In this document: positions 7,066 through 14,682 of the stretch, piece after piece | How the letters are laid out: each line of letters opens with the position of its first letter | Position numbering within the stretch: position 1 is the stretch's first letter | Source: Candidatus Saccharimonadota bacterium | Lineage (GTDB): Bacteria; Patescibacteriota; Saccharimonadia; Saccharimonadales; Saccharimonadaceae | Assembly: GCA_003979185.1 (NCBI GenBank) | Contig: RYWJ01000017.1 | Span: forward strand, 1-17,468 | DNA length: 17,468 nucleotides | Reading direction: 5' to 3' | Notes under the pieces: generated by a model | What the model saw: the letters and a program-made list of their open reading frames with translations, nothing else | What the model was told of the DNA's origin: nothing | Database searches by the model: none | Position numbers and translations under genes: made by a program

Positions 7066-8362
7066 TGCTTTACACCTCAGCTGGAGCAATATTTCTCAGC
7101 ATAAAGGTCGTAGTGCTATTGTGATTCTGACTATTTCCATACTTTTTGGAGTGGTGATGGCATTTAACTTTATGCTTGAGGGCTTAAGTAAAACGACTTT
7201 TGATGCCGCAATGCAAGCTAGCGATGGTAAAATTTACATAGCCGCTGGATACAACGAAATCGCTAGCATTAATGAAGGCGATTATTTTAAGGTAAATAAT
7301 TTAGAAGACGCAGAAAAAGCCATAGTAGAAAGCGTAAAACGATATCACGGCCAAATAATTGGGCAGGTCGTACAATACAATGATGTTGGTAGCTCGCGCT
7401 GGACAATAAATCAAGAATTGGCGGAACGATTTGATGAGCTAGATTTTGATAAACTACAGGAAGACCAAATTCCTTACGTTGGGCCAAAGGTGGAAGACGA
7501 GTTTTTTGACTTATACCTTAAAGACGCAGATGATAACAAAGATAAACTTCTGGTAAAAGTCGGCACTTATCCAGCTACCGAGCCGGGGAGTCCTACTTTA
7601 CCGGGGTTTAACCCGCTTAACTTATTACTATCGGGAATACACGGGTTTTATACAGCACCACTAATGGTTGACGATGGTTCTGGCAAAGTAATGCGGCATC
7701 TGGAAAAAATGGCGGAGCAAAATAATACTCAGGAAGTTATACCATATATAACGCAGTTTGTTGCAATGTTTGATAATTACGATGACGCGACAGCGTACTA
7801 TTGGGATATTGCAAATGGCAAAAATATCCCTAAAGAAATAGAAACTTCTGATGGTAAGAAATATGTAAGCTATAGCGAAGAATTGTTTAGTAATGTAATT
7901 AGCGCGGAATTAAGCATTAAGAATCTTCGTTATACATTGATTTTGATAGAAATACTCTTTATTGTTGTAGCAGTCATTATCGCTACGCTGACTTTTGCGC
8001 ATATTATTGACCAAGACGCGGCGACGATTGCGCTCTACCGTTCGCTGGGTGTAAGTACGGGGAATATTTATTTAATCTACTTCTTGTATTTGTTAGAAAT
8101 GTGTATATTAGCAGTCGTGGCTTGCATTGTAATCGCGGCGATTTTAGTAGGAGCACTGTGGTTAGTTAATGCTAATGCGCTGGCGCAGAGATTGCAAAAT
8201 TACTATATGCTAGATACTACACCAAAAGTTACGCTTTTTAGGTTTGATAATTTGTTCTATGGTATTATTGGTTCGGTAATGTTGATAGCACCGATTACAC
8301 TTTTGTTTACGCTGCGCAACTTTTCTAGCAAGCACATTGCCAAGAAGCTAAAGGAAGATTAG
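7037..8362 (+). CDS. FtsX/MacB-like permease, duplicated unit copy B
   Basis: 441 aa from ATG 7037. Same plan as the 5408 gene: helix 1 at about residues 26-49, outside domain to about 297, then three helices and the tail RNFSSKHIAKKLKED. Motifs are VGTYPATEPGSPTLPG, then FNPLNLLL, LMVDDGSG, MFDNYDDATAYYW and the loop IALYRSLGVSTGNIY. Nucleotide identity to the 5408 gene is patchy: very high around 7552-7600 and 7975-8050, lower in the outside domain. This suggests duplication followed by divergence and perhaps gene conversion. TTG 7052 with AAAGGAG 5 nt upstream is a serious alternative start (436 aa) and has the better ribosome binding site. Flanked by VR-like cassettes 2 and 3. No ATPase nearby. 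Confidence 0.87.
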   Translation: MKGEVLKFSDALHLSWSNISQHKGRSAIVILTISILFGVVMAFNFMLEGLSKTTFDAAMQASDGKIYIAAGYNEIASINEGDYFKVNNLEDAEKAIVESVKRYHGQIIGQVVQYNDVGSSRWTINQELAERFDELDFDKLQEDQIPYVGPKVEDEFFDLYLKDADDNKDKLLVKVGTYPATEPGSPTLPGFNPLNLLLSGIHGFYTAPLMVDDGSGKVMRHLEKMAEQNNTQEVIPYITQFVAMFDNYDDATAYYWDIANGKNIPKEIETSDGKKYVSYSEELFSNVISAELSIKNLRYTLILIEILFIVVAVIIATLTFAHIIDQDAATIALYRSLGVSTGNIYLIYFLYLLEMCILAVVACIVIAAILVGALWLVNANALAQRLQNYYMLDTTPKVTLFRFDNLFYGIIGSVMLIAPITLLFTLRNFSSKHIAKKLKED

Positions 8363-8474
8363 GCTATACTCTATCACACCAGCCATATCCCTAAAGCTTG
8401 CGGTGTCCGCGCAGGTTGTATGACTGTTGATGTTGGGAAGAACCCCCCCTCACCACCCTTAACCCATATACTAT

Positions 8475-8663
8475 TTAGGTAGTAGCGACGCAGCGTATGG
8501 AGAAGCCGCCGTAACGGTAGAAGTTGGCTGGGACGACAAGGGGGCTAATGAAGAACAGGGTGTATGCGAGGGTACTAGAGCGGGCAGTACGTGACCAATA
8601 GAAGCCGTTGGAGCCAACATGGTACAGTGAGCCACCGCTGACGTACCCGGCATAAGGGAAGTT
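8475..8663 (-). repeat. Orphan DGR-type variable-region cassette 3
   Basis: 62 codons plus stop: NFPYAGYVSGGSLYHVGSNG, then FYWSRTARSS, ending YGGFSIRCVATT. It is one codon shorter than cassettes 1 and 2, the gap being just before the R-Y-x-G-F-S tail. In frame, only D-P-Y precedes N before a TGA stop, so it cannot be translated as part of a longer protein. Its 5' edge shares GTTGTAGGGA (plus strand) with cassette 4 but not with cassettes 1 and 2. This places the homology breakpoint within about 10 bases of the first conserved codon. Confidence 0.77.
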
Positions 8664-8806
8664 GTAGGGATCTCACTATCTTTGACTAATCATATAAAAC
8701 ATTGTACAATCTAACACTTTTTACCAAAAATCCCAATCTTCACTCATCTTAGAACCCCATTTTCCCGTTTAAGCCTATTTAGGGCTATTCTGAGCGATTT
8801 TTTGGA

Positions 8807-8829
8807 AAACCTTGGTACAAGCAAGGTTT
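8807..8829. other. Hairpin, 8-bp perfect stem
   Basis: AAACCTTG (8807-8814) and CAAGGTTT (8822-8829) with a 7-base loop. There is no T-run after it on either strand, so a terminator is not supported. Confidence 0.45.
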
Positions 8830-8889
8830 AGAATTAGCATAGCCGTACAAGGGATATACGTGGGTTGTAGAGGGCTTCTAATGAGGTAC

Positions 8890-8924
8890 TTTAGTACTAA
8901 ATAGGCGCCTTTGTCTCATATGAG
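8890..8924. promoter_or_regulatory. Three palindromes upstream of the permease promoter
   Basis: Perfect palindromes TTTAGTACTAAA (8890-8901), AGGCGCCT (8903-8910) and CTCATATGAG (8915-8924) lie end to end. The last finishes 4 bp before the -35 at 8929. They are candidate operators for a dimeric regulator; no regulator is identified. Confidence 0.4.
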
Positions 8925-8928
8925 TAGG

Positions 8929-8958
8929 TTGACAAATATCAGGGTGACAAAGTATAAT
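8929..8958 (+). promoter_or_regulatory. Consensus promoter of the 9007-11649 operon
   Basis: TTGACA (8929-8934), 18-bp spacer, TATAAT (8953-8958): both hexamers are perfect. The transcription start is predicted near 8965-8966. Confidence 0.8.
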
Positions 8959-8965
8959 CATAAAT

Positions 8966-9010
8966 ATGATGCTAATTATGGTTAAGACGAGCGGTAAGGA
9001 AGAGAGATGA
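8966..9010 (+). CDS. Possible 14-aa leader peptide coupled to permease 9007
   Basis: The ATG at the predicted transcription start opens MMLIMVKTSGKEER and stops in TGA at 9008-9010, which overlaps the permease ATG (9007-9009) as ATGA. That is the classic layout for translational coupling. AAGGA (8996-9000) inside it serves the permease. Too short to judge by composition. Confidence 0.3.
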   Translation: MMLIMVKTSGKEER

Positions 9011-10332
9011 AGCTTAAACTGACTGATGCTGTACGTCTAGCCTCTAGTAATATCTGGAATTACAAATTACGTAGTGTCGCGATTATCTTGACGATTTCAA
9101 TCATTTTTGGTCTGGTCATGGGGGTGAATTTTTTGTTTGCGGGCATGCGTGAAAGCATGTTACAGGCGTCCATGATTAATACCGATGGATACAGCTATGC
9201 GGCGGTGTATGTCGATAATCGGGTCGTTAATAATAGCGATCGTCGCAAAGAGCTATTGGCAAGTCGGATCGAGCAATATCACGGGGAAGTGGTGGGGGAG
9301 ATTTATGACTATTCGATTGACGGACACTACCTGTATGTGACTGATGAGCAGCTTGTACCAGATACTGTAGAAATGGCGCCGCTAGAAACAGTACCAGAGG
9401 GATTCGTGCCTGTCTTAGTAGACCAAGAACACTTCGAAGAAACAAAGAATCCCGATGCGCTTTATTATAACCCAGCTTTTCATGAGCAATTTGAAACGGT
9501 GTATTATCTTGTGGGATATAGCCCTGAACTGACTCCTACGAAAGTGCTGCTACCTGGTGAGTATAACATTCTCAATCTGCCCTTGTCGAGAATAGGCACC
9601 AATACATCAGCAGTTCTGTGGGGCCATGCGAGCCATGATAAGGTAACTATCATAGATGATGGGACTGGGCGTGTAGAGCAGCTACTCCAACGTAGGGAAG
9701 AAGATGCGTTGGCTAACAATAGCTATGATAAACGGGTGACAGAGATAAAAGTAGTGCGCTTCGATAATCTAACCGATCTGACGGGATTTGTGGATACGTC
9801 GGATATGCCAGAGGGCAAGAAAAGTGGTACTAATCCATTGGTTATTATGTCAGTCTACTCGAATACTGCTAGTATTGTAGAGGGCTTTTTGGATGCAGAT
9901 ACGATTATTATGGTGGCGGAGATTATTCTACTTGTCGTAGCGGTGTTGGTGACGACTTTTACCTTTATTCATCTGATCGACCAGGATGCTCGTACGGTGG
10001 CACTTTATCGTTCGTTCGGGGCGAGTACGGGACAGATCGTGCTGGTGTATCTGATTTATTTGATAGAGCTATGTCTGATCGCAATCTTGGTCAGTATTGG
10101 TATAGGCTTGATCTTGGTCGCTGTAATGTCATATGGTAATGCAGGCATTCTGGCGGAGAATATGCAAGTAACGTATGACTTGGCTTCAAAGCCGGAAGTG
10201 TCCCTCTTTGGGATTGACGGGAGATTCTTCCTGACAATGACACTAGTAATGGTGACGGCGCCGATCGCTTTGTTACTATCGGTGGATCGTTTTTCTAGGC
10301 GTCGGATCGCGATGTCTTTGAAGAAAGATTAG
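9007..10332 (+). CDS. FtsX/MacB-like permease, first of a two-gene operon
   Basis: 441 aa. Helices lie at about residues 22-47, 298-324, 344-374 and 406-426; the outside domain is at about 48-295. It is a diverged member of the VDDG subfamily: YHGEVVGEI (about 91-99), LLPGEYNILNLPL (182-194), IIDDGTG (215-221), RFDNLTDL and the loop VALYRSFGASTGQIV, with tail RRRIAMSLKKD. The YY motif after FDN is missing here, and the proximal part of the outside domain is shortened relative to the 5408 gene. The start ATG has AAGGA 6 nt upstream. It is driven by the window's best consensus promoter and followed 3 nt after its stop by a second-subfamily permease. The two may therefore act as a heterodimer, an inference from operon structure. 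Confidence 0.87.
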   Translation: MKLKLTDAVRLASSNIWNYKLRSVAIILTISIIFGLVMGVNFLFAGMRESMLQASMINTDGYSYAAVYVDNRVVNNSDRRKELLASRIEQYHGEVVGEIYDYSIDGHYLYVTDEQLVPDTVEMAPLETVPEGFVPVLVDQEHFEETKNPDALYYNPAFHEQFETVYYLVGYSPELTPTKVLLPGEYNILNLPLSRIGTNTSAVLWGHASHDKVTIIDDGTGRVEQLLQRREEDALANNSYDKRVTEIKVVRFDNLTDLTGFVDTSDMPEGKKSGTNPLVIMSVYSNTASIVEGFLDADTIIMVAEIILLVVAVLVTTFTFIHLIDQDARTVALYRSFGASTGQIVLVYLIYLIELCLIAILVSIGIGLILVAVMSYGNAGILAENMQVTYDLASKPEVSLFGIDGRFFLTMTLVMVTAPIALLLSVDRFSRRRIAMSLKKD

Positions 10333-10335
10333 CGT

Positions 10336-11649
10336 ATGCGTATTAGAGATTACCTACGTTTGGGCTTGGCAAATATATCGTACAACCGGCGACGCTGTGT
10401 ACTAGTGACGGTGATTACAAGGGCGCTGTTTGCGGTGATCTTCGCGGGGTTTGAGCTGATCCAGGGGTTGGAAAATATCACACGTGCTGAAACGACGCGG
10501 TTTACGGATGGGCAGGTTGTATTGCAATTGACCGTGATGGATAGAAATAGCGACTCAGAAGAGAAGCTTGCGGCTCTAGTGGCCGCACATGGTGGCTATA
10601 CTGAGTCGGTAGAGCGATATCGTTTTGACGGTATGGCAGGTTTATATCTTTTTCCAGAGCGGCTAAAAGCAAGCTTGGCGGATAAAATTTTGGCCTATGA
10701 TGCAGAGGATGGAATACCGATACTTTTATCGGTCAGCGAGGCAGGGAAATGGCAAAAACTCATTGTAGGACGTAACCAGACGATTTCTCAGAAACTCGAT
10801 ATGATCGCCAAAATTCGCCAACAGTCACTGGGCAAGCCGATAGAAAACAATAGTTTTGGCACGCGACCGGATATAGAAAAGACGCAATTTTTCGTAGCAG
10901 GTCTTTTGCCGTCGACGATGTGGAATATGTCGCTATCGCTTGATAATGTAGGCGATCAAGGCAATCCTTTGAATATTCTGCTGGGTGCAGTATCGACGGG
11001 TGGCAGCTCTACTTTTCTTTTAGAGCGACCAGCTGATGTAGCTAGCGAGCCGGAAGATGGTGCGCTCTGGGCAGTCTTTCCCAATTCGCAGATAGCTTAT
11101 GACTTTGTGATGGACCGGCAGATCTGTAGTAATCTGAATAAGACTTGTCTGAGCAAATATCGCTATGAGGCAGAGAATGCGATTAGTAACCCGCTGGAGA
11201 TTGAAGTGAACTTTGCAGGGATCTGGCGTATATATAATATTGTATGGTTGATTTTGGCGATAATTGCATTGATCATTATGATGTCGACTTATTCACGTCT
11301 GATCAATCAGGAGGTTAAGAATATCGCGCTCTATCGGGCTTTAGGAGCGACGCGGGCGGAAGCTTATATTATCTATGCAGTGTATTTGGCGATGCTGAGT
11401 TTGATTGCGATGGTGGTGGCGTTAATAGTTGGTACGCTGATGGCGTTTGGCGTGAGCTGGATTTATCATGAGTCCTTGGTGGCGGATTTTATCATTGGAT
11501 TTGGTACAGAGCCAGCGTCAATCTGGCTGGTGGGTTGGAATAATACGGTCTTTGCGATCATGGCGCTTGGTATTATAGCTGCACTGGTGAGTGTAGTGAT
11601 GAATATTTTTCAGTTTTCGGCGGCTCGTACGGCACAAAGATTAAAATAA
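10336..11649 (+). CDS. FtsX/MacB-like permease, paired-cysteine subfamily
   Basis: 437 aa. Helix 1 is at about residues 21-46 and carries an unusual charged R29 and E40. The outside domain spans 47-295, with helices at about 298-318, 344-374 and 402-426. Shared with the 180-1583 protein: MR..DYLRL start, QGLEN, LPST...LSL, FPN...AY, two cysteines (C264, C271) followed by YRY and AI.NPL.I, STYSRLI after helix 2, and the loop IALYRALGATRAEAY. It lacks the VDDG motif of the other five. The start lies 3 nt after the preceding stop with only a weak AAAGA upstream, so translation is probably coupled to the 9007 gene. No terminator is evident in the 160 bp before dnaG. Function beyond membrane permease is unknown. 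Confidence 0.87.
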   Translation: MRIRDYLRLGLANISYNRRRCVLVTVITRALFAVIFAGFELIQGLENITRAETTRFTDGQVVLQLTVMDRNSDSEEKLAALVAAHGGYTESVERYRFDGMAGLYLFPERLKASLADKILAYDAEDGIPILLSVSEAGKWQKLIVGRNQTISQKLDMIAKIRQQSLGKPIENNSFGTRPDIEKTQFFVAGLLPSTMWNMSLSLDNVGDQGNPLNILLGAVSTGGSSTFLLERPADVASEPEDGALWAVFPNSQIAYDFVMDRQICSNLNKTCLSKYRYEAENAISNPLEIEVNFAGIWRIYNIVWLILAIIALIIMMSTYSRLINQEVKNIALYRALGATRAEAYIIYAVYLAMLSLIAMVVALIVGTLMAFGVSWIYHESLVADFIIGFGTEPASIWLVGWNNTVFAIMALGIIAALVSVVMNIFQFSAARTAQRLK

Positions 11650-11794
11650 GTCACCTCAGACGATCTCAGCTTAGGGGGATCTGGGTTGGTTTGGTGCTAT
11701 TTTTTGTGCTGAGCTTGGGTAGTATTGTGATGGACTCGGGGAGGCTTGGTACTGGTTTTTACGCTGTTTTTGCGCGATGTCTAGTGCAGAGGTG

Positions 11795-11803
11795 TGCTAT
11801 AAT
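11795..11803 (+). promoter_or_regulatory. dnaG: Extended -10 promoter of dnaG, leaderless
   Basis: TGCTATAAT (TG-n-TATAAT) ends 6 nt before the ATG at 11810, so the A of the ATG falls at the expected transcription start. No -35 at normal spacing. Confidence 0.65.
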
Positions 11804-11809
11804 ACAGGT

Positions 11810-13423
11810 ATGGATGACGCGAAGGAGGAAATTCGGGCGCGGTTGCCGGTGGAAGACGTGGTCGGACAGTACATCGAGCTCAAGCGAGCTGGACGAACCC
11901 TGAAAGGACGTTCGCCTTGGGGTGTCGATAAGACGCCATCATTCATGGTGTCGCCGGAAAAGGGGATTTGGCACGATTTCTCGGCGAATAAGGGTGGTGA
12001 TATCTTCGCGTTTGTGATGGAGGTAGAGGGGATTTCTTTTCGGGAGGCTCTGGAAAAGCTAGCGGCGCAAGCTGGGGTGGAGCTAGCGAAATATCGTGGT
12101 GGCGATAACGCCGTAGCGGAGCGGAAAGCGCGTGCTAAGGATGCTCTGGAGTTGGCTTGTAAATATTATCAGTATTGTTTATCGAAAAACCAGCGGATCT
12201 TGCAGTATGTTTTTGACAAGCGTGGCATGATCAAGGGGACAGTGGAGAAATTCCGGATTGGCTATGCTCCACAGGATGGTAAAGCTTTGCTGAACTTCTT
12301 GATGGCGCGAGGTTTCAAAAAGCCAGAGCTAGAGACGGCTGGGCTACTAAACCGGTTTGGTGGAGATCTGTTCCGAGGGCGTATGATGGTACCTTTCATC
12401 GATACGCATGGCGTGATTGGCTTCACGGCGCGGATTATTGATCAAGGTGAGCCGAAGTATCTGAATACGCCAGAAACACTTTTGTTTAATAAAAGTCGGT
12501 TTGTTTTTGGTCTGGCTCCGGCTAAAGAAGCGATCCGTCAGCATGATTTTATCGTGATTGTAGAAGGGAATATGGATGTGATTTCTTCACACCAGGCGGG
12601 AGTCTGCGAAGCGGTAGCTACGAGTGGTACGGCGATGACGGAGCTGCACCTGAAAACTTTGTCGCGGCTAACTCAAGATATACGTTTGGCTTATGACGGT
12701 GATGCTGCCGGTGTGAAAGCTGCAGAACGGGCGATCATGATGGCGGGCGATCTCGGGGTAAATCTATCGGTGATTTCAGATTATCATGGGGCGAAAGACC
12801 CAGATGAGTTGATCCAGAAGGATCCAAGATTATGGCAAGAAGCCGTGAAGAATTATCGTCCGGCGGTAGATTGGCTACTAGATAAGTATGAGGAAGATCT
12901 CGATCTGTCATCTGGAGTTGGTAAGCGTGAATATTCAGATGTTGCAATGAAAATCTTAAAGTATGTCAGTGATGCAGTGGAACGTAAACATTATGAACAA
13001 CTCGTAGCGCGTAAACTCGATTGCACAGTGGAAGACCTTCATGCTAAGAAGATCGCCAATTCTCCGGCTAAACGTCTGAAAAAAGTAGAGTTGGAGACTG
13101 CATCAGATATTTTGCAGGGTATCAAAGATAATTTGCAAGCGATATTGCTTTATGGTAATGTCACAAATATTAAGGGAGTAGAATTACCAGAAGACGCAAC
13201 TAAAAAGTCTGAGCTAGAATTGATCTTTGAAACAAAGTATAAAAATTGGGGTAAGTCGATGCTAGAAGACGAAGCGAGCCAGCTACTCACGCGCTACAAG
13301 ACCGAAATGAATAAACAAGAAGTCAATCTTCTGAATGCCGAGCTTGCTAAAGCCGAAGAGGCGGGGGACGAAGAGAAAATGAGCGAAATCCTGCGAAAGA
13401 TCATGGTCTTGAAACGCCATTAA
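11810..13423 (+). CDS. dnaG: DNA primase DnaG, zinc ligands lost
   Basis: 537 aa from ATG 11810; an upstream in-frame ATG at 11777 precedes the predicted transcription start and is rejected. DnaG makes RNA primers for replication together with DnaB. The order is an N-terminal zinc-ribbon-like module (about 1-85, KTPSFMVSPEKGIWHDF), an RNA polymerase basic subdomain (about 110-240, YLNTPETLLFNKS), a TOPRIM core with E252-G-N-M-D256 and D296-G-D298, and a helicase-binding C-terminal part (about 350-537). The residues that normally hold zinc (C-x2-H ... C-x2-C) are S35, G38, D56 and A59, so the ribbon fold remains but cannot bind zinc in the usual way. Length is slightly below typical DnaG. There is no Shine-Dalgarno before the ATG; leaderless translation is likely. 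Confidence 0.95.
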   Translation: MDDAKEEIRARLPVEDVVGQYIELKRAGRTLKGRSPWGVDKTPSFMVSPEKGIWHDFSANKGGDIFAFVMEVEGISFREALEKLAAQAGVELAKYRGGDNAVAERKARAKDALELACKYYQYCLSKNQRILQYVFDKRGMIKGTVEKFRIGYAPQDGKALLNFLMARGFKKPELETAGLLNRFGGDLFRGRMMVPFIDTHGVIGFTARIIDQGEPKYLNTPETLLFNKSRFVFGLAPAKEAIRQHDFIVIVEGNMDVISSHQAGVCEAVATSGTAMTELHLKTLSRLTQDIRLAYDGDAAGVKAAERAIMMAGDLGVNLSVISDYHGAKDPDELIQKDPRLWQEAVKNYRPAVDWLLDKYEEDLDLSSGVGKREYSDVAMKILKYVSDAVERKHYEQLVARKLDCTVEDLHAKKIANSPAKRLKKVELETASDILQGIKDNLQAILLYGNVTNIKGVELPEDATKKSELELIFETKYKNWGKSMLEDEASQLLTRYKTEMNKQEVNLLNAELAKAEEAGDEEKMSEILRKIMVLKRH

Positions 13424-13460
13424 CTGGTAGAACTTGATCAGGAATTATCAAAAAACATGC

Positions 13461-13489
13461 TTGACGTTGCATGGGAACGGTAGTATGAT
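13461..13489 (+). promoter_or_regulatory. Promoter of the anchored surface-protein gene
   Basis: TTGACG (13461-13466), 17-bp spacer, TATGAT (13484-13489). AGAAGG (13517-13522) is the ribosome binding site for ATG 13529. Confidence 0.75.
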
Positions 13490-13528
13490 AAGTGTAAGAA
13501 TTATAAAAATAAAAACAGAAGGTAGCGA

Positions 13529-14671
13529 ATGAAAAGACTAAAATTTAACAAAACACAACTCCTAGCTGCGTTGGCTTTGGTTTTTTCGTTGGGCCTGGCA
13601 ACTCCAACGATGGCGGTCTTTGCGAGTGAGGGGGAGGCTGGCATTGAAACTCGTGCGACCGATAACACTCCAGCTGTGACATCAGAAGCTTTGTATACTT
13701 TGATCCAACAGGCCAAAACAGAAGCGAATTACGCCAAATATGAGGCAATTTATAATGCACGTGCCGTGATGGCGGAGAAGCCAGCTGAGGCAACTGAAGC
13801 ACAACTCAATAATCTGCGTCAAGCGATTGTGAGCCTGAACCCGCAGGCACAGGTCGGCGACCTAGATGGTGTGGCTCTGAATGAGTTTGTCCTGAATATG
13901 GATGGTTATAAAGCTTGGAGTGCAATGTTTGATACGATGGCAGGAATTACTGCTAAGGTCGGTGTGACTGTTACTGCTCAAGCCATTGCCGATAAAATGA
14001 CTCCAGATGAGATTAAGACGGCTTATAATAGCCTTGATGCTTTCGTCAATCGCGCCACTGGTACTTTGGCAGATAACATTGTAAAACTGAGCGATCGTAT
14101 TGATAGTTATACAAGCTTCGCAACTTATCGTTTATTTGTGCCAGTCTTGAATGACGCTGCGGCCCTTGCTGCACTTGGTGCTGACGCGACTGAGACCGAG
14201 AGGACTGCAGCATTAACCAGCCTGCGTACAGACTTAAAGAAAGCTCTGCCACAAGCTACAGGTATTGATACGATGGATGAGGCGGCTTTGGTAAAACTCA
14301 TTCAGGAAACTGAAGGTATGAAAGAATATACAGCTTTGTATAATGCCAGTGCTTTTCTAAATGATGTTAAGGTAAGTGGCAAAGTCAGTGCTAGCGCTAT
14401 CGAAACCAAACTAACCGCTACTGCTCAGGCTAATAACTACTCGAAATTAGCTGCAGCTGCAGTCGCAATTGATAATACCGTCATGAAAGGCTTGATGGCT
14501 TATACTCTACCAGATACAAGTGCTCCAGTTACTCCAGATACTGGTATTGTCGGTTTGATCGAATCGGGTGCTTTGGATCTAGGAACTCTGACGATCATTG
14601 TATCAGTAGTAGTTGCTGCGATCGCTGGACTAGGTCTAATTGGCAAACTTTATCTGAAACACAAGTTTTAA
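13529..14671 (+). CDS. Secreted helical-repeat protein with PDTG and anchor
   Basis: 380 aa. Signal peptide at residues 1-32 (basic start, hydrophobic 11-24, VFA|SEG). The body has about four alpha-helical repeats of 55-70 aa, recognisable by LI..A...YAKYEAIYNA, F...MDGYKAWSAMFDTMA, SYTSFATYRLFVPVLNDA and LIQETEGMKEYTALYNASA, each followed by a T/S-initiated helix. The pattern recalls FIVAR/GA-like modules of Gram-positive surface proteins, an inference without a search. The C-terminus has TPDTG (335-339), a short spacer, a membrane helix at about 353-372 and the basic tail KLYLKHKF. This resembles a sortase-type signal, with TPDTG as a variant of LPXTG. It is therefore probably held on the outer face of the membrane or cell wall. 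It has its own promoter and terminator and splits dnaG from rpoD. Confidence 0.82.
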   Translation: MKRLKFNKTQLLAALALVFSLGLATPTMAVFASEGEAGIETRATDNTPAVTSEALYTLIQQAKTEANYAKYEAIYNARAVMAEKPAEATEAQLNNLRQAIVSLNPQAQVGDLDGVALNEFVLNMDGYKAWSAMFDTMAGITAKVGVTVTAQAIADKMTPDEIKTAYNSLDAFVNRATGTLADNIVKLSDRIDSYTSFATYRLFVPVLNDAAALAALGADATETERTAALTSLRTDLKKALPQATGIDTMDEAALVKLIQETEGMKEYTALYNASAFLNDVKVSGKVSASAIETKLTATAQANNYSKLAAAAVAIDNTVMKGLMAYTLPDTSAPVTPDTGIVGLIESGALDLGTLTIIVSVVVAAIAGLGLIGKLYLKHKF

Positions 14672-14682
14672 TAAAAGCGAGT

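Larger units (their letters stand above)
8363..9006. other. 644-bp gap with no permease or housekeeping gene
   Basis: The gap holds VR-like cassette 3 (8475-8663), a hairpin (8807-8829), three short perfect palindromes (8890-8924) and the promoter and leader of the 9007 permease (8929-9006). Between 8664 and 8800 I see no ORF, no RNA gene and no clear regulatory site beyond a TACAAT-like box on the minus strand. 8363-8470 is also featureless except for the CCCCCTCACCACCC flank just before the cassette. Confidence 0.7.

Noticed and set aside
5158..8663. Cassettes as DGR template repeats
   Set aside because: A template should carry A at the variable positions. Here those positions hold mixed bases in every copy, and no reverse transcriptase lies nearby.
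11777..11809. ATG 11777 as the dnaG start
   Set aside because: It lies upstream of the extended -10, and the added residues do not belong to the primase N-terminus.
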